A DNA stretch of 64,000 bases from Limnohabitans sp. 2KL-51 (GTDB lineage Bacteria > Pseudomonadota > Gammaproteobacteria > Burkholderiales > Burkholderiaceae_C): contig NZ_NESJ01000003.1 of NCBI RefSeq assembly GCF_003063645.1, positions 232,798 to 296,797 of the forward strand. The letters run 5' to 3'. Made by a program: the position numbers and the translations under genes. The notes beneath the pieces are model-generated. The model ran no database searches. It had not been told where the DNA came from and was given only the letters and a program-made list of their open reading frames with translations. How positions within the stretch are numbered: the first letter of the stretch is position 1; every line of letters begins with the position of its first letter. Below, in pieces: positions 54,059 through 62,142 of this stretch.

Positions 54059-54206
54059 GTAGCGAACAGAAGAAACACTTTTGCTCCCTCATAAACAAAT
54101 TGAATTTATTTTTTTCTCTTGACTATGAAATCAATAATAAATTTTGACCCAAATACCCCAGCTAAACAGTTACATTCCCACGTTGCATAACCGCGCCTTA
54201 TCGTTC

Positions 54207-55394
54207 ATGTCCACCTCCCAAATCCCAACGCCACAGCCCGACGATGAATGGTCCATTGACCTGCTCGACATCGTCAACTTTTTGGTGGCCCAGTGGCAGC
54301 GTCTCCTCATGGGTGGATTGGCAGGTCTTTTGCTCGCCTTGGCCAGCTGGTTCAGTTTGGGGCAATACACCGCAGAATCCGTGCTGATCAACAACCAAGT
54401 TGAATCACAAACCAAAGCCATTGACCTGATCAGCTGGCGCGCCATGACCCGATCCCTGCCCGGTCTGGCGTCTCAACTGGTGAGTGATGGTCAGGTCGGC
54501 GCTGAGCAAACAAGCCAAATGGAGCGCATGAGCAACAGCGAGTGGTGGGCCAAAAATGTCAAACCCACCTTCTCTCTGTCCAAGGCAGACACCAAAGAGC
54601 TGGCCGCCCTGAGCAAACAGATGCAAGAAGCCGGGGGTGCAGACATCCTCAATTTGGTCATCCAAACCACTGGCAAAACACAACAAGAAGCCGCCGCCCG
54701 AGGCCTGGTCGCCACCAACTTCATCACGCAAGGCAGCGCTTACCTGTCGGTCAAAGAAACCATCAGCGGCTACGAATCCAAAGTGCTGACCGTGAACTCC
54801 AACCTGCAAAAGAAAATCACCGACACCGAAATCGAGCTTAATTTTCTGCGCCAACGTGCCGAAGCCCTCGAAGTCTTGCGCCAACGCTTTCCGGCCAACA
54901 CCCCCGTGGCCAACCAACAACTGGTGGACCTGAAAGACACCAACGCCAAATTCATGCCCATCAGCACCCAAATCGTGGCCGTGCAAAGCGACATCAACGC
55001 CACCTTGGAGCAACTGCAGCGCATGCGCGACCAATTGGCCCAATCCGAACTCATGCGCAGCTTCGTCCAAAAAGCCCAGCAACAAAATGGCCAAAAGCAG
55101 AACGGCTTTGAGCTCATCACCGCCCTGCTGCAAATCACCTCCGAGCTGCGCAGCACCGCCAAACCCGACGACATGAACGCCCAGGTGGTGCTCAGCAACA
55201 TGGAAGCCGACCTCGTCAAGACCCGCACCTTCTACAGCAAGGGGCTTGAAGTCCGCCTCACCCCCACGGTCAAAGCCCCGTCGCTGGCCATGCCCCTGGC
55301 GCTGGGCTTGATGGCAGGCACCCTGCTCATGCTGGTGTTCTTGCTGCTGCGCACGGGCCTGGCCAACTTGCGCGCCAAAAAAGCCAACGCCTGA
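54207..55394 (+). CDS. Wzz-like chain-length-type protein, paralogue B
   Basis: The 395-residue protein has the same plan as its divergent paralogue: a short cytoplasmic start, TM helix near 34-52, a long coiled-coil periplasmic part and a second TM helix near 362-384. The shared blocks are SLSKADTKELA (123-133), RFPANTPVANQQLVDL, NAKFMPISTQIVAVQSDINA and FYSKGLEVRLTPT. The ATG at 54207 has no clear ribosome-binding site; a TTG at 54144 is in frame. It precedes the Wzx-like gene. Confidence 0.75.
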   Translation: MSTSQIPTPQPDDEWSIDLLDIVNFLVAQWQRLLMGGLAGLLLALASWFSLGQYTAESVLINNQVESQTKAIDLISWRAMTRSLPGLASQLVSDGQVGAEQTSQMERMSNSEWWAKNVKPTFSLSKADTKELAALSKQMQEAGGADILNLVIQTTGKTQQEAAARGLVATNFITQGSAYLSVKETISGYESKVLTVNSNLQKKITDTEIELNFLRQRAEALEVLRQRFPANTPVANQQLVDLKDTNAKFMPISTQIVAVQSDINATLEQLQRMRDQLAQSELMRSFVQKAQQQNGQKQNGFELITALLQITSELRSTAKPDDMNAQVVLSNMEADLVKTRTFYSKGLEVRLTPTVKAPSLAMPLALGLMAGTLLMLVFLLLRTGLANLRAKKANA

Positions 55395-55479
55395 GCCCTG
55401 TCCCGCCCCCAGCGGCCCAACCTGCATTGGCGCACGCTCGGCGACAATGCGGCATGCACAGAACACCAAGGCAAGCGCC

Positions 55480-56712
55480 ATGCGCGCAAGCTTGATCAAA
55501 TCGGTAGGGGCCCAAGCCAGCGGCGCGCTGTTTTGCGCCGCCATCTCCTTTGCGCTCACGCTGTGGCTCGGGCGGCAGCTGGGCACTGCCGCCTTTGGCC
55601 ACTACATCTGGGCACTGAACCTGGCCACACTGGCCTTGGTGCTGCAAGAAGGCGGCTGGCCCGCCCGGCTCTACCAACAATGGGCCTTGCACGGCAAGCA
55701 CCCTGAACAAAATCACGCCCTCACGGCACGCGCCCTTGCGCATGTGTTGTGGGTCACCGTCGCGCTGTGCGCCCTGCTGGGCTTGTGGGTCTGGCAAGCC
55801 TGGTCGCAACCCACCACCCACCAAAACGACCATGCCACCACTCTGGCCATGGCCGTCCTGTGCATGGGCGCCGTCGCCATCACGAACACGGTATCGGCCC
55901 GCCTGCGCGGCACTGGCCGCTTTGCCCGCGAAGCGCTTTGGCAAAGTGCCGCGCGCATCGCATCGGCACTGGCCGTGTTGGCTGTCCTGATGCTCGTGGC
56001 CATATCGCCCTTTTGGGTTTTTGTTGGCTGGGCGGCAGGCCTGGCCCTGCTGCTGGTGTGGACTGCACCGCGTTGGTGGATCCGTCCGCAATTCAAAGGC
56101 CTGAGCGCCGACTACACCCAACTTTGGCCATTTGTACTCATGGCCCTGGCTGGCATCTGGCTGCTCAAAGGCGACATCGTCCTGCTAGGCTGGCTGCAAG
56201 TGCCCGCCGAAGACCTGTCACTGTATGCCGCCTGCACCCGCCTCACCGAAGCCGCCTTGCTGATTTTTGCGCCCTTGGGCAACGTGCTGCTGCGCAGCTT
56301 TGGCCAACTGCCCAACGAGAGCGCCCGCCGCGCCCTGCTGCACCGGCTGCTGTGGCTCGTCACTTCGGCCGGCCTGCTGGCTTGCGGTCTCGCCCTGTGG
56401 CAAGGCTCCTGGCTCATGCAGCTGCTTTTTGGCGCCGACTTTGAACCCGCTGGTGCGCTGCTGCCCTGGGTGCTGACCCTGCTGCCCCTGGCGCTGGGTA
56501 TCGGCGTCATGACCCCCTACCTCATGGCCCAAAGCCAAGAGCGCCCACTCGCCTGGCTCATGGCCCTGGCAGGCGCACTGCTTACCGCCGCCGCCCCTTG
56601 GTCCAGCACCCACTGGGGCCTCCCAGGCATGGCCATCACCATCACCCTGGCACAAGCCATCGTCTGGCTGGGCGCCCTGACGCTGTGCCACAAGGCGAAC
56701 ACGCAAGGCTAG
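55480..56712 (+). CDS. Wzx-like polysaccharide flippase
   Basis: The 410-residue integral membrane protein has about 12 spans and the MOP-superfamily polysaccharide export character: an N-terminal GALFCAAISFALTLWLGRQLG near 15 and AAFGHYIWALNLATL. It should flip lipid-linked glycan units across the inner membrane. AAGG lies eight bases before the ATG at 55480; an ATG at 55447 is an alternative. Together with GT4, Wzz-like and Wzy-like genes it suggests a Wzx/Wzy-type pathway. Confidence 0.82.
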   Translation: MRASLIKSVGAQASGALFCAAISFALTLWLGRQLGTAAFGHYIWALNLATLALVLQEGGWPARLYQQWALHGKHPEQNHALTARALAHVLWVTVALCALLGLWVWQAWSQPTTHQNDHATTLAMAVLCMGAVAITNTVSARLRGTGRFAREALWQSAARIASALAVLAVLMLVAISPFWVFVGWAAGLALLLVWTAPRWWIRPQFKGLSADYTQLWPFVLMALAGIWLLKGDIVLLGWLQVPAEDLSLYAACTRLTEAALLIFAPLGNVLLRSFGQLPNESARRALLHRLLWLVTSAGLLACGLALWQGSWLMQLLFGADFEPAGALLPWVLTLLPLALGIGVMTPYLMAQSQERPLAWLMALAGALLTAAAPWSSTHWGLPGMAITITLAQAIVWLGALTLCHKANTQG

Positions 56713-56743
56713 ACCCAGGATCCCGGATCAAGCCCATCCCCCT

Positions 56744-56778
56744 ATCTGTCCCCCCGGGCGCAGACCCGGGGTCCATCC
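56744..56778. repeat. intergenic palindromic repeat, copy 1
   Basis: CCCCGGGCGCAGACCCGGGG forms a hairpin and is followed by TCCAT. A related copy lies at 57652-57682. The pair surrounds the YdcF gene. It may also terminate the Wzx-like transcript. Confidence 0.6.
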
Positions 56779-56781
56779 CCC

Positions 56782-57543
56782 TCAGCGCGTCAAGGCATAC
56801 ACCGCCAAACCCAGCCACTCGTGCAGCGCCGTTTGCCACTGCATCAAACTGCGTGCCAGCGCATAGTCAGACCAGGCCGTGCTGACACCGGTTCTGAAGT
56901 CCACAGGGTACGGCGTGGCGCGGCAGCCCACCGACTCGAACTCGGCCACGGCGCGGGGCATGTGCCAAGCCGAAGTCACCAACAACCAAGGCTCCTGGCA
57001 GCGCGCCCCCAGCAAAGCCGCCACTTGTTGGGCGTTTTCTCGGGTGGTGCGCGAACCTGCCTCCAGCGTCACCCGGGCCAAGTCCAAACCTTGCTCCTGG
57101 TAAAACAACCGAGCCAATTCCGCCTCAGTCACGCCCGTGGTCCGCAAGCGCCCCTCGCCCCCCGAAAACACCAAAGCCAGCTTCGGATGCTGCCGCAGCA
57201 AACCCACCGGCACCGTCATCCTCTCAGCAGCCTCGCCCAAAGGCACTTGCGCGTGCGCTTGGTAACTGCGCGGGTGCTGCGTGGCACCGCCCAACACCAC
57301 CACGCCCATATGCCGCTCGACCACCGCCGCAGAAGGCACCGGATATTGGTTCTCTAGCGGGCGCAGCAAGGCATGGGGCAACGCCTCAAAACCGAGCAGC
57401 CCCAACACCACCAACCCCAGCCAAAGCATGCCCAAAGCAGCACGCCGCCAGCGGCTGATCACCAGCAACGCCACACCCCACCACAGCGCCAGCCAAAACA
57501 CAGGCTGGGTGATGGCCGACATCAGTTGGGACAATACAAACAT
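56782..57543 (-). CDS. YdcF-family (DUF218) membrane protein
   Basis: The 253-residue protein has two N-terminal membrane helices (about 10-30 and 36-55) and a DUF218 domain with MGVVVLGGATQ near 79, LALVFSGGEG near 120, EAGSRTTRENAQQVAALL near 160 and LVTSAWHMPRAVAEF near 187. Relatives include SanA and ElyC, linked to envelope integrity or lipid-carrier handling. It sits among polysaccharide genes. Confidence 0.87.
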   Translation of the reverse strand: MFVLSQLMSAITQPVFWLALWWGVALLVISRWRRAALGMLWLGLVVLGLLGFEALPHALLRPLENQYPVPSAAVVERHMGVVVLGGATQHPRSYQAHAQVPLGEAAERMTVPVGLLRQHPKLALVFSGGEGRLRTTGVTEAELARLFYQEQGLDLARVTLEAGSRTTRENAQQVAALLGARCQEPWLLVTSAWHMPRAVAEFESVGCRATPYPVDFRTGVSTAWSDYALARSLMQWQTALHEWLGLAVYALTR

Positions 57544-57570
57544 GCGGACCTTTTATAAAACACATCGACG

Positions 57571-57594
57571 AAAAAAAGAGCCTAACGGCTCTTT
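57571..57594 (-). terminator. terminator of the Wzy-like gene
   Basis: On the minus strand AAGAGCC and GGCTCTT form a 7-bp stem with loop GTTA, followed by seven T. The hairpin is symmetrical but the T-run favours the minus strand. Confidence 0.85.
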
Positions 57595-57651
57595 CAATAA
57601 CCTGTCACCGCGTACGATGCTTTTGCCCATCACCGCGTGCGAAGCTTTTGT

Positions 57652-57682
57652 TTGTCATCCCAGGCGAAGACCTGGGATCCAT
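57652..57682. repeat. intergenic palindromic repeat, copy 2
   Basis: CCCAGGCGAAGACCTGGG forms a hairpin preceded by TGTCAT and followed by ATCCATGCC. It shares the frame CCC-x-GGCG-x-AGACC-x-GGG with copy 1. It lies directly after the Wzy-like stop. Confidence 0.6.
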
Positions 57683-57686
57683 GCCT

Positions 57687-59105
57687 TCATGACGGTGACG
57701 GTGACCGGGCGGGCGTGGTCGAGGGGCAGAAGATGAAGGCCAGGAAGATGAAGCCCCAGTACATGGGCAGGTTCAGGTCGGGGATGCCCAGGCTCATGGC
57801 CAACGTGGCGGTGGCCAAGGACACGCCTGCGAACAGCTGGATATCGGTCAGCCTCGGGGTTTTGAAATAGCGCCATAGCAGCGACAGCAACATGCCCGCA
57901 AACAACACAGCACCGGCTACGCCCGTGTTGCTGACCAAACTGGCCATGAAGCTCGATGCGCGGTGGCTGCCCATGCCCACGCCCAAGCCGTTTGTCTCTT
58001 GCACAATCTCCAGGGCCCGCACATTCGTTTTGTCGCGCTCGTCCTGGTTACCCGGTTGCGACGTGTTGAGCAGCAACTCGTTGAGTGTCTTGTCAATGTC
58101 CTGCGAATAGCGCGTGGACTGCGCTGTCCACAAAGTGGCCACCAACACGGCCGACAGCACCAGCCAAATCCAGGCCTCGCGAGGGCGGATGTGGTTGTCA
58201 TCACCTAGCACCGAAGCGCGTGCGCCCATCCAAAACACCATGGCAAGCGCTGCCAAACCCGCCGCCGCCCAACCCGTTGAACCCAAGGTATTGAACAAAC
58301 CCAAAGCCGACAACACCCCCAGCCCCAAAGCCCAGCGCGTGCGTTGCCCAAAGGCCGCCACCGCCATCCAACCCAGCGTGGTCGTCGCCAAAAAAGCGCT
58401 GGTGTAAGAAGGCTCAGAAAACGGCGTAGCCACCCGCAAAATGTCGCGCATCGACAGCTGGCCGCCCAACAAGGCATAACCCGGATTGTTCAGCCAAAAC
58501 TCCATCGCCGAAGGCCAACCCATGAGCCAAGCCAAACGCTCGTAAGAGCCCACCAACAACACCAACACCAGCGCCGCCACAACCCCCACCACCATGCGCC
58601 TGCCAAAGTCCGGCTCATGGGCGCACTGCAACACATACAGCAGCACCACCGCATGCACGCCCAAGTTGGCCGCCTGCACCAAGTTAGACAAAGACCACTT
58701 CACCGGCACCGGCGGCTGGCTCATGCCATAGAGCGCCAGCATCTCGTGCACAGGCGTGCCCGCAAAAACACGCGGCAACACCACGGCCCCCAAAGCAGCC
58801 ACCACCGCATAAGCCACAAACCAAGCCGCCGCCCCGCGCACCTGCACAGGCACTGCCACACCCACCGACACCAAACGGCCCAGCAACAACACACCCATGC
58901 ACAAAGCCACCGCGTTGTAAGGCGTGATGCCATACACACCCAAACCCGCCCCAGGCCCCAACCACAGCGCTAAATCCACATTGACCACCGACGCAGCCTG
59001 CAACACCACAGCCACCACCATCAACGCAGGCAACCACGCCCGTGCAAACAGCAAGATGCCAATTAACACAGGCACAAACACGGTGCCAAACAAAGTCAGG
59101 GTCAT
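57687..59105 (-). CDS. Wzy/O-antigen ligase-like membrane protein
   Basis: The 472-residue protein has about 12 membrane spans and one large periplasmic loop (roughly 330-400, TRYSQDIDKTLNELLLNTSQ). It matches the general architecture of Wzy polymerases and WaaL ligases; sequence signatures are weak. The C-terminal FCPSTTPARSPSPS lies beside the palindromic repeat and may be a late extension. The ATG at 59105 is used; a GTG at 59222 gives a longer form that runs into repeat DNA. It would polymerise or ligate the glycan flipped by the Wzx-like protein. Confidence 0.72.
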   Translation of the reverse strand: MTLTLFGTVFVPVLIGILLFARAWLPALMVVAVVLQAASVVNVDLALWLGPGAGLGVYGITPYNAVALCMGVLLLGRLVSVGVAVPVQVRGAAAWFVAYAVVAALGAVVLPRVFAGTPVHEMLALYGMSQPPVPVKWSLSNLVQAANLGVHAVVLLYVLQCAHEPDFGRRMVVGVVAALVLVLLVGSYERLAWLMGWPSAMEFWLNNPGYALLGGQLSMRDILRVATPFSEPSYTSAFLATTTLGWMAVAAFGQRTRWALGLGVLSALGLFNTLGSTGWAAAGLAALAMVFWMGARASVLGDDNHIRPREAWIWLVLSAVLVATLWTAQSTRYSQDIDKTLNELLLNTSQPGNQDERDKTNVRALEIVQETNGLGVGMGSHRASSFMASLVSNTGVAGAVLFAGMLLSLLWRYFKTPRLTDIQLFAGVSLATATLAMSLGIPDLNLPMYWGFIFLAFIFCPSTTPARSPSPS

Positions 59106-59253
59106 TTGAGAAAGAAAAAGGTCGCCAGGCGGGGTGAGGATTTCAAGTGTAGCCTCTAAAAACCATAAACGAGGCAGGCTGGAATGGGGGAAAGCACTGC
59201 TTTTCGGGGCGTGTTCAGGCACAGTTTCTTGTGCCCGTCATCGCGATTTATAG

Positions 59254-59337
59254 ACCCGTCATCGCGAGGAACGAAGAGATCCATGGATTGCCGCGCTTCG
59301 GTCGCCACGACAAAACAATCGGGATCTGACCCCAATT
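59254..59337. repeat. composite accessory-region repeat, copy 1 (most complete)
   Basis: This has a first part beginning GTCATCGCGAGGAACGAAG, a middle part ATGGATTGCCGCGCTTCG, and a second part ATCGGGATCTGACCCCAATT. A partial first part also occurs at 59232. It lies in the 391-base gap between the Wzy-like and DUF2442 genes, which otherwise holds only hairpins. Confidence 0.85.
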
Positions 59338-59347
59338 AACCCGCAGG

Positions 59348-59402
59348 TGTGCGCCCATGCTGGGCGCACAACGCAAAAAGCCTGGCTGCCCCAGGCTTTT
59401 CG
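59348..59402. terminator. two consecutive hairpins after the DUF2442 gene
   Basis: TGTGCGCCCA and TGGGCGCACA form a perfect 10-bp stem at 59348-59370. Next, AGCCTGG and CCAGGCT form a stem at 59379-59398 flanked by A and T runs. The second is a likely bidirectional terminator, and on the minus strand follows the DUF2442 gene. Confidence 0.65.
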
Positions 59403-59496
59403 TTACATTCAGTCTTGGTCGAAATCGGCCAAGTTGCCGTAGCAGCCCACTCCGTGGCGGATGGGCGTTCGGTTAATTGGGAGTAGACGCCAATTT

Positions 59497-59781
59497 TTAA
59501 GCTACAGCCAAACGCTCGCCATCGTGGAGCAAAGTATTGTTGTAAAGATCCATGATCGGAAAGCACAAATCAAAGTCACCCCAAACCAGTTCGCCATGCC
59601 GCAGGTCAAATTGCGCAAACAGTGATGGATCGAGATACGCCCGAACACAGGGGTGGTGTGACGATGACAGGAAAGGGGTGAAATCAACGATTTGTTGATG
59701 GCCATCATCAAACGATAAGGCAATTCGATAACCGTCCAACAACTTGGTATTCGTGATGTTTAACACCTTGTGAGTTCTCAT
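59497..59781 (-). CDS. DUF2442 protein (toxin-antitoxin-like), without DUF4160 partner
   Basis: The 94-residue protein has the DUF2442 pattern: LDGYRIALSFDDGHQQIVDFTPFL, then FAQFDLRHGELVWGDFDLCF and MDLYNNTLL. DUF2442 is usually encoded beside a DUF4160 protein as a TA-like pair. No DUF4160 frame is visible on either side; the 250 bases upstream hold only repeat DNA. It may be a remnant antitoxin. AGGATC precedes the ATG. Confidence 0.8.
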   Translation of the reverse strand: MRTHKVLNITNTKLLDGYRIALSFDDGHQQIVDFTPFLSSSHHPCVRAYLDPSLFAQFDLRHGELVWGDFDLCFPIMDLYNNTLLHDGERLAVA

Positions 59782-59892
59782 TTGATCCTCCGTCCTATGG
59801 TGTCCACTCTACATTTGCATCAGCGATATGTTTTTTCACGCATCAAGACAGATTTCATTGTCCATCAATACAGGCGGCAAAGCGAGTATCCG

Positions 59893-59950
59893 GGGATGGA
59901 TTGCCGCGCTCCGCTCGCCACGACAAATAAATCGGGATCTGACCCCAATT
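59893..59950. repeat. composite accessory-region repeat, copy 2
   Basis: It keeps the middle part ATGGATTGCCGCGCTCCG and the full second part ATCGGGATCTGACCCCAATT; the first part is missing. It separates the DUF2442 gene from the HVO_A0114-type gene. A decayed second part (ATCTGACCCTAGATC) follows at about 60015. Confidence 0.85.
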
Positions 59951-60031
59951 AACTGCCTGGTCCCAGAAGCAAGCAAGGAGCCCTAAGGCCCCTTGAGCGT
60001 GAAAAAACAACTGAGATCTGACCCTAGATCT

Positions 60032-60433
60032 TCACCCCGTCACAATCGACGCATTGATGGAAATGGTGGTAGCAACAGGAGACACGATTTTTTTCTGGCC
60101 ATGGCCTTCGTTTTGCACCAACTCCACCTTGACCAAGCCCAGCTTGGTCAAACGGCTGACATCTTTGGACACTGCACTCGGATCGCGGTGCGCCGCAGCG
60201 GCCAAATCGGCAATGGATCGTCTGCCCTTGCTTGCCAAACGCAGCAACTCAAACCGCTTAGGAGTGAGCTGGCTTAAAAAATCCTCAAATTCATAGCTGG
60301 TCAACACCCGCGTATAAGGCAGCGAATCGGCTTTAGCGTCCAAGGCACGAGCAAGCTCCTTGCTTTTGCGGGCATGCTCACTCAGCACTGCATCATGCTT
60401 GAAGTCATCGACAGTCATTTTTTGCTTGCTCAT
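60032..60433 (-). CDS. HVO_A0114-type MarR-like DNA-binding protein (antitoxin-like)
   Basis: The 133-residue protein has a C-terminal winged helix (FLSQLTPKRFELLRLASKGR, then SIADLAAAAHRDPSAVSKDV and RLTKLGLVKVE). Proteins of this type are often the antitoxin/regulator next to a TumE-like (DUF6516) toxin. No such toxin is seen here; upstream lies an unrelated XRE gene. The ATG at 60433 is preferred (GGAGAG upstream) over an opening from 60475. Confidence 0.72.
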   Translation of the reverse strand: MSKQKMTVDDFKHDAVLSEHARKSKELARALDAKADSLPYTRVLTSYEFEDFLSQLTPKRFELLRLASKGRRSIADLAAAAHRDPSAVSKDVSRLTKLGLVKVELVQNEGHGQKKIVSPVATTISINASIVTG

Positions 60434-60495
60434 CACAACTCTCCGTTGACAAACTTGATGGCAATCTGTTGCCACTCTGACTCAGACTGTTCGTT

Positions 60496-60783
60496 TCATG
60501 CCACCTGAAGCACCAGATTTTTTCCGCAAGCCTTCACATACTTACGCACAGTTGCGATCGATGGTGAGTGTTTACCAGTGGCAAGCGACCGCTCCAAACG
60601 CACGACCGCTGGGGCTTGAGTCCCCATGCGTTCGGCAACTTCTGCCTGTGTGAGTCCGGCTTCGTTTCGCGCCTTCAGCAGCGCATCCAAGAGCACCGAT
60701 TCTTCACGGTCAATTCTTTCAACTTCAGCCTTGACCGCAGGTCGTTTCATCAATTTTTTAATCAATTGATCATGAGTTAGCAT
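60496..60783 (-). CDS. HigA-like XRE antitoxin
   Basis: The 95-residue protein has a helix-turn-helix: GLTQAEVAERMGTQAPAVVR, then PSIATVRKYVKACGKNLVL. It overlaps the toxin gene end by 14 bases, the HigBA arrangement. It looks complete and should neutralise the upstream-encoded toxin. Confidence 0.88.
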   Translation of the reverse strand: MLTHDQLIKKLMKRPAVKAEVERIDREESVLLDALLKARNEAGLTQAEVAERMGTQAPAVVRLERSLATGKHSPSIATVRKYVKACGKNLVLQVA

Positions 60784-61102
60784 GCTTTAATTCCTTTAAA
60801 CGAGAGTGGGCAACTTCAAGTTCACGCAGAGGCGTTCGAGCTGATTTTTTGATGAAACTGTGCAAGACGACAATACGTTTTCCAATCTGCGTGCAGAAAA
60901 ACACACGAGCAATGCCCTCAGCACCTTTGAGCCGCAACTCAAAAAGACCATCCCCGAAAGCCTTGGTGTGAGGTTCCCCGAGATTGGGGCCGATCGCCAC
61001 CATGCGACGGGTCAACACGATGAACCGCGCTGCAAGCGTGTCGGGCAGATCAAGAATTTGCTCTTGCACCGATTCACTGTAGTAAGCGATTGTGTATTCC
61101 AT
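60770..61102 (-). CDS. HigB/RelE-type toxin
   Basis: The 110-residue toxin shows the phage-derived Gp49-like pattern: YYSESVQEQILDLPDTLAAR, GPNLGEPHTKAFGDGLFELRL and EGIARVFFCTQIGKRIVVLHSFIKKS. This family usually cleaves translated mRNA. The start is the ATG at 61102. The A+T-rich DNA just upstream (AACAATTATGTT, 61117-61128) may be its operator. Together with the XRE gene it is one of two complete TA pairs in the array. Confidence 0.88.
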   Translation of the reverse strand: MEYTIAYYSESVQEQILDLPDTLAARFIVLTRRMVAIGPNLGEPHTKAFGDGLFELRLKGAEGIARVFFCTQIGKRIVVLHSFIKKSARTPLRELEVAHSRLKELKHANS

Positions 61103-61457
61103 GAGATAACAATATAACAATTATGTTACGTTGGGTCAAAAATTGTTTTTCCAGTCGACTGTTACGAACGACTGCCAACACAATCACTCTGACCCCCATC
61201 AGCCCCTTTTACGCAGCACAGCCACAATGTTGGCCGCGCTGTAGTCAATCGGCGCACCGCCCAGAAAGAAGACGCGGACCCACAGGTTGAGCAAGGTGCG
61301 CACGGGCCAAACGGCCAGGCGGCAGAGGGTGAGCACGGGGCCAACGCCCCAAAGCTGCTGGGCCTGGCCACCAACTCGGCCGATTTGACCCCGATGACCT
61401 AGGCGCAAGTTAGGGTTTGCTGTCAAAATGGATTCTTCATACACACACGGAGCGCAA
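61103..61457. other. 355-base gap with a decayed repeat and no assignable gene
   Basis: A degenerate copy of the array repeat (ACAATCACTCTGACCCCCAT) lies at 61179-61198. A minus-strand open frame (61199-61507) reads as a hydrophobic stretch ending APIDYSAANIVAVLRKRG but has no start signal or recognisable family and overlaps the DUF433 gene. It may be the decayed end of an older gene. Confidence 0.4.
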
Positions 61458-61676
61458 ATGGATCGCATTACCTTGGAGCCTGGCAAACGCGGCGGTCGGC
61501 CCTGCATCAGGGGGTTGCGTATTTCGGTTTATGACGTGCTCGCCATGCTCTCGAGCGGCATGTCGCAACAAGAAATATTGGAAGACTTTCCCGAGCTGAC
61601 TAAAGAGGACGTTTTAGCGGTTCTCTCTTATGCAGCGGATCGTGAGCACCAAGTTTTTTCATTCAAGGTGCAATGA
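61458..61676 (+). CDS. DUF433 antitoxin
   Basis: The 72-residue protein shows the DUF433 pattern: LEPGKRGGRPCIRGLRISVYDVLAML, then MSQQEILEDFPELTKEDVLAVLSYAADRE. It is usually paired with a DUF5615 PIN-like toxin. GGAG precedes the ATG at 61458. It is the only plus-strand gene of the TA array. Its stop overlaps the start of the truncated toxin frame (ATGA). Confidence 0.88.
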   Translation: MDRITLEPGKRGGRPCIRGLRISVYDVLAMLSSGMSQQEILEDFPELTKEDVLAVLSYAADREHQVFSFKVQ

Positions 61677-61756
61677 AACTCTTGCTCGACAACAAGCCAA
61701 CCATTGAGTCGGTATTGGAAGTAGAAGGTAAAGCCTCGATTGAGTTGATCACTTAG
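61673..61756 (+). pseudogene. DUF5615 toxin, internally deleted remnant
   Basis: The frame begins MKLLLDNK, the N-terminus of DUF5615 PIN-like toxins, and after eight residues jumps to what looks like the C-terminal end (VLEVEGKASIELIT), stopping after 27 codons. A full member has about 110-120 residues. The start codon is still coupled to the DUF433 stop. Confidence 0.7.
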
Positions 61757-61780
61757 CTTCAATAGCTAACCACAAATAAA

Positions 61781-61799
61781 TCGGGATCTGACCCCAATT
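61781..61799. repeat. composite accessory-region repeat, second part, copy 3
   Basis: ATCGGGATCTGACCCCAATT-type core, preceded by CACAAATAA as in copy 2 and followed by a partial second copy (TCGACCCCAATTTTC). It separates the DUF433 module from the next TA pair. Confidence 0.85.
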
Positions 61800-61820
61800 T
61801 TCGACCCCAATTTTCAAAGC

Positions 61821-62141
61821 TTATGCGAACACCACGCTGGTCCGTCCGATTGTTCGCGAACGGGAGGGCTTGCGCACCACAATTTGAACATCCCGGCCCA
61901 GCCGATTCATGCACTCCAGCATCTTGGCCTCGCTGATGCCCCGAAACTGACCGCGCAGCATGCCAGAGAGTTTGGGCTGGGGCATGCCCAGAATCTCGGC
62001 AGCCTGAATTTGGGTCAGGTGACGATGCTTGATGATTTCACCGATCTTGGCGGCCAAGGTCGCTTTGACCTGCATCTGGGCAGCATCGGGCAAACCGAGG
62101 TCTTCGTAGACATTGGCAGAACCATTTTCAACTTCGATCAT
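61821..62141 (-). CDS. XRE-type antitoxin
   Basis: The 106-residue protein has a helix-turn-helix HLTQIQAAEILGMPQPKLSG followed by FRGISEAKMLECMNRLGRDV. AGGAG precedes the ATG at 62141. It directly follows the toxin gene (toxin stop one base before its ATG). It appears complete, with a basic tail SRSRTIGRT. Confidence 0.86.
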   Translation of the reverse strand: MIEVENGSANVYEDLGLPDAAQMQVKATLAAKIGEIIKHRHLTQIQAAEILGMPQPKLSGMLRGQFRGISEAKMLECMNRLGRDVQIVVRKPSRSRTIGRTSVVFA

Positions 62142-62142
62142 T

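Noticed and set aside
59336..59566. 76-codon minus-strand frame
   Set aside because: It covers two hairpins and overlaps the DUF2442 gene end; no domain.
61199..61507. Minus-strand hydrophobic frame
   Set aside because: No start signal, no family, and it overlaps the well-supported DUF433 gene; kept only as part of an unassigned gap.
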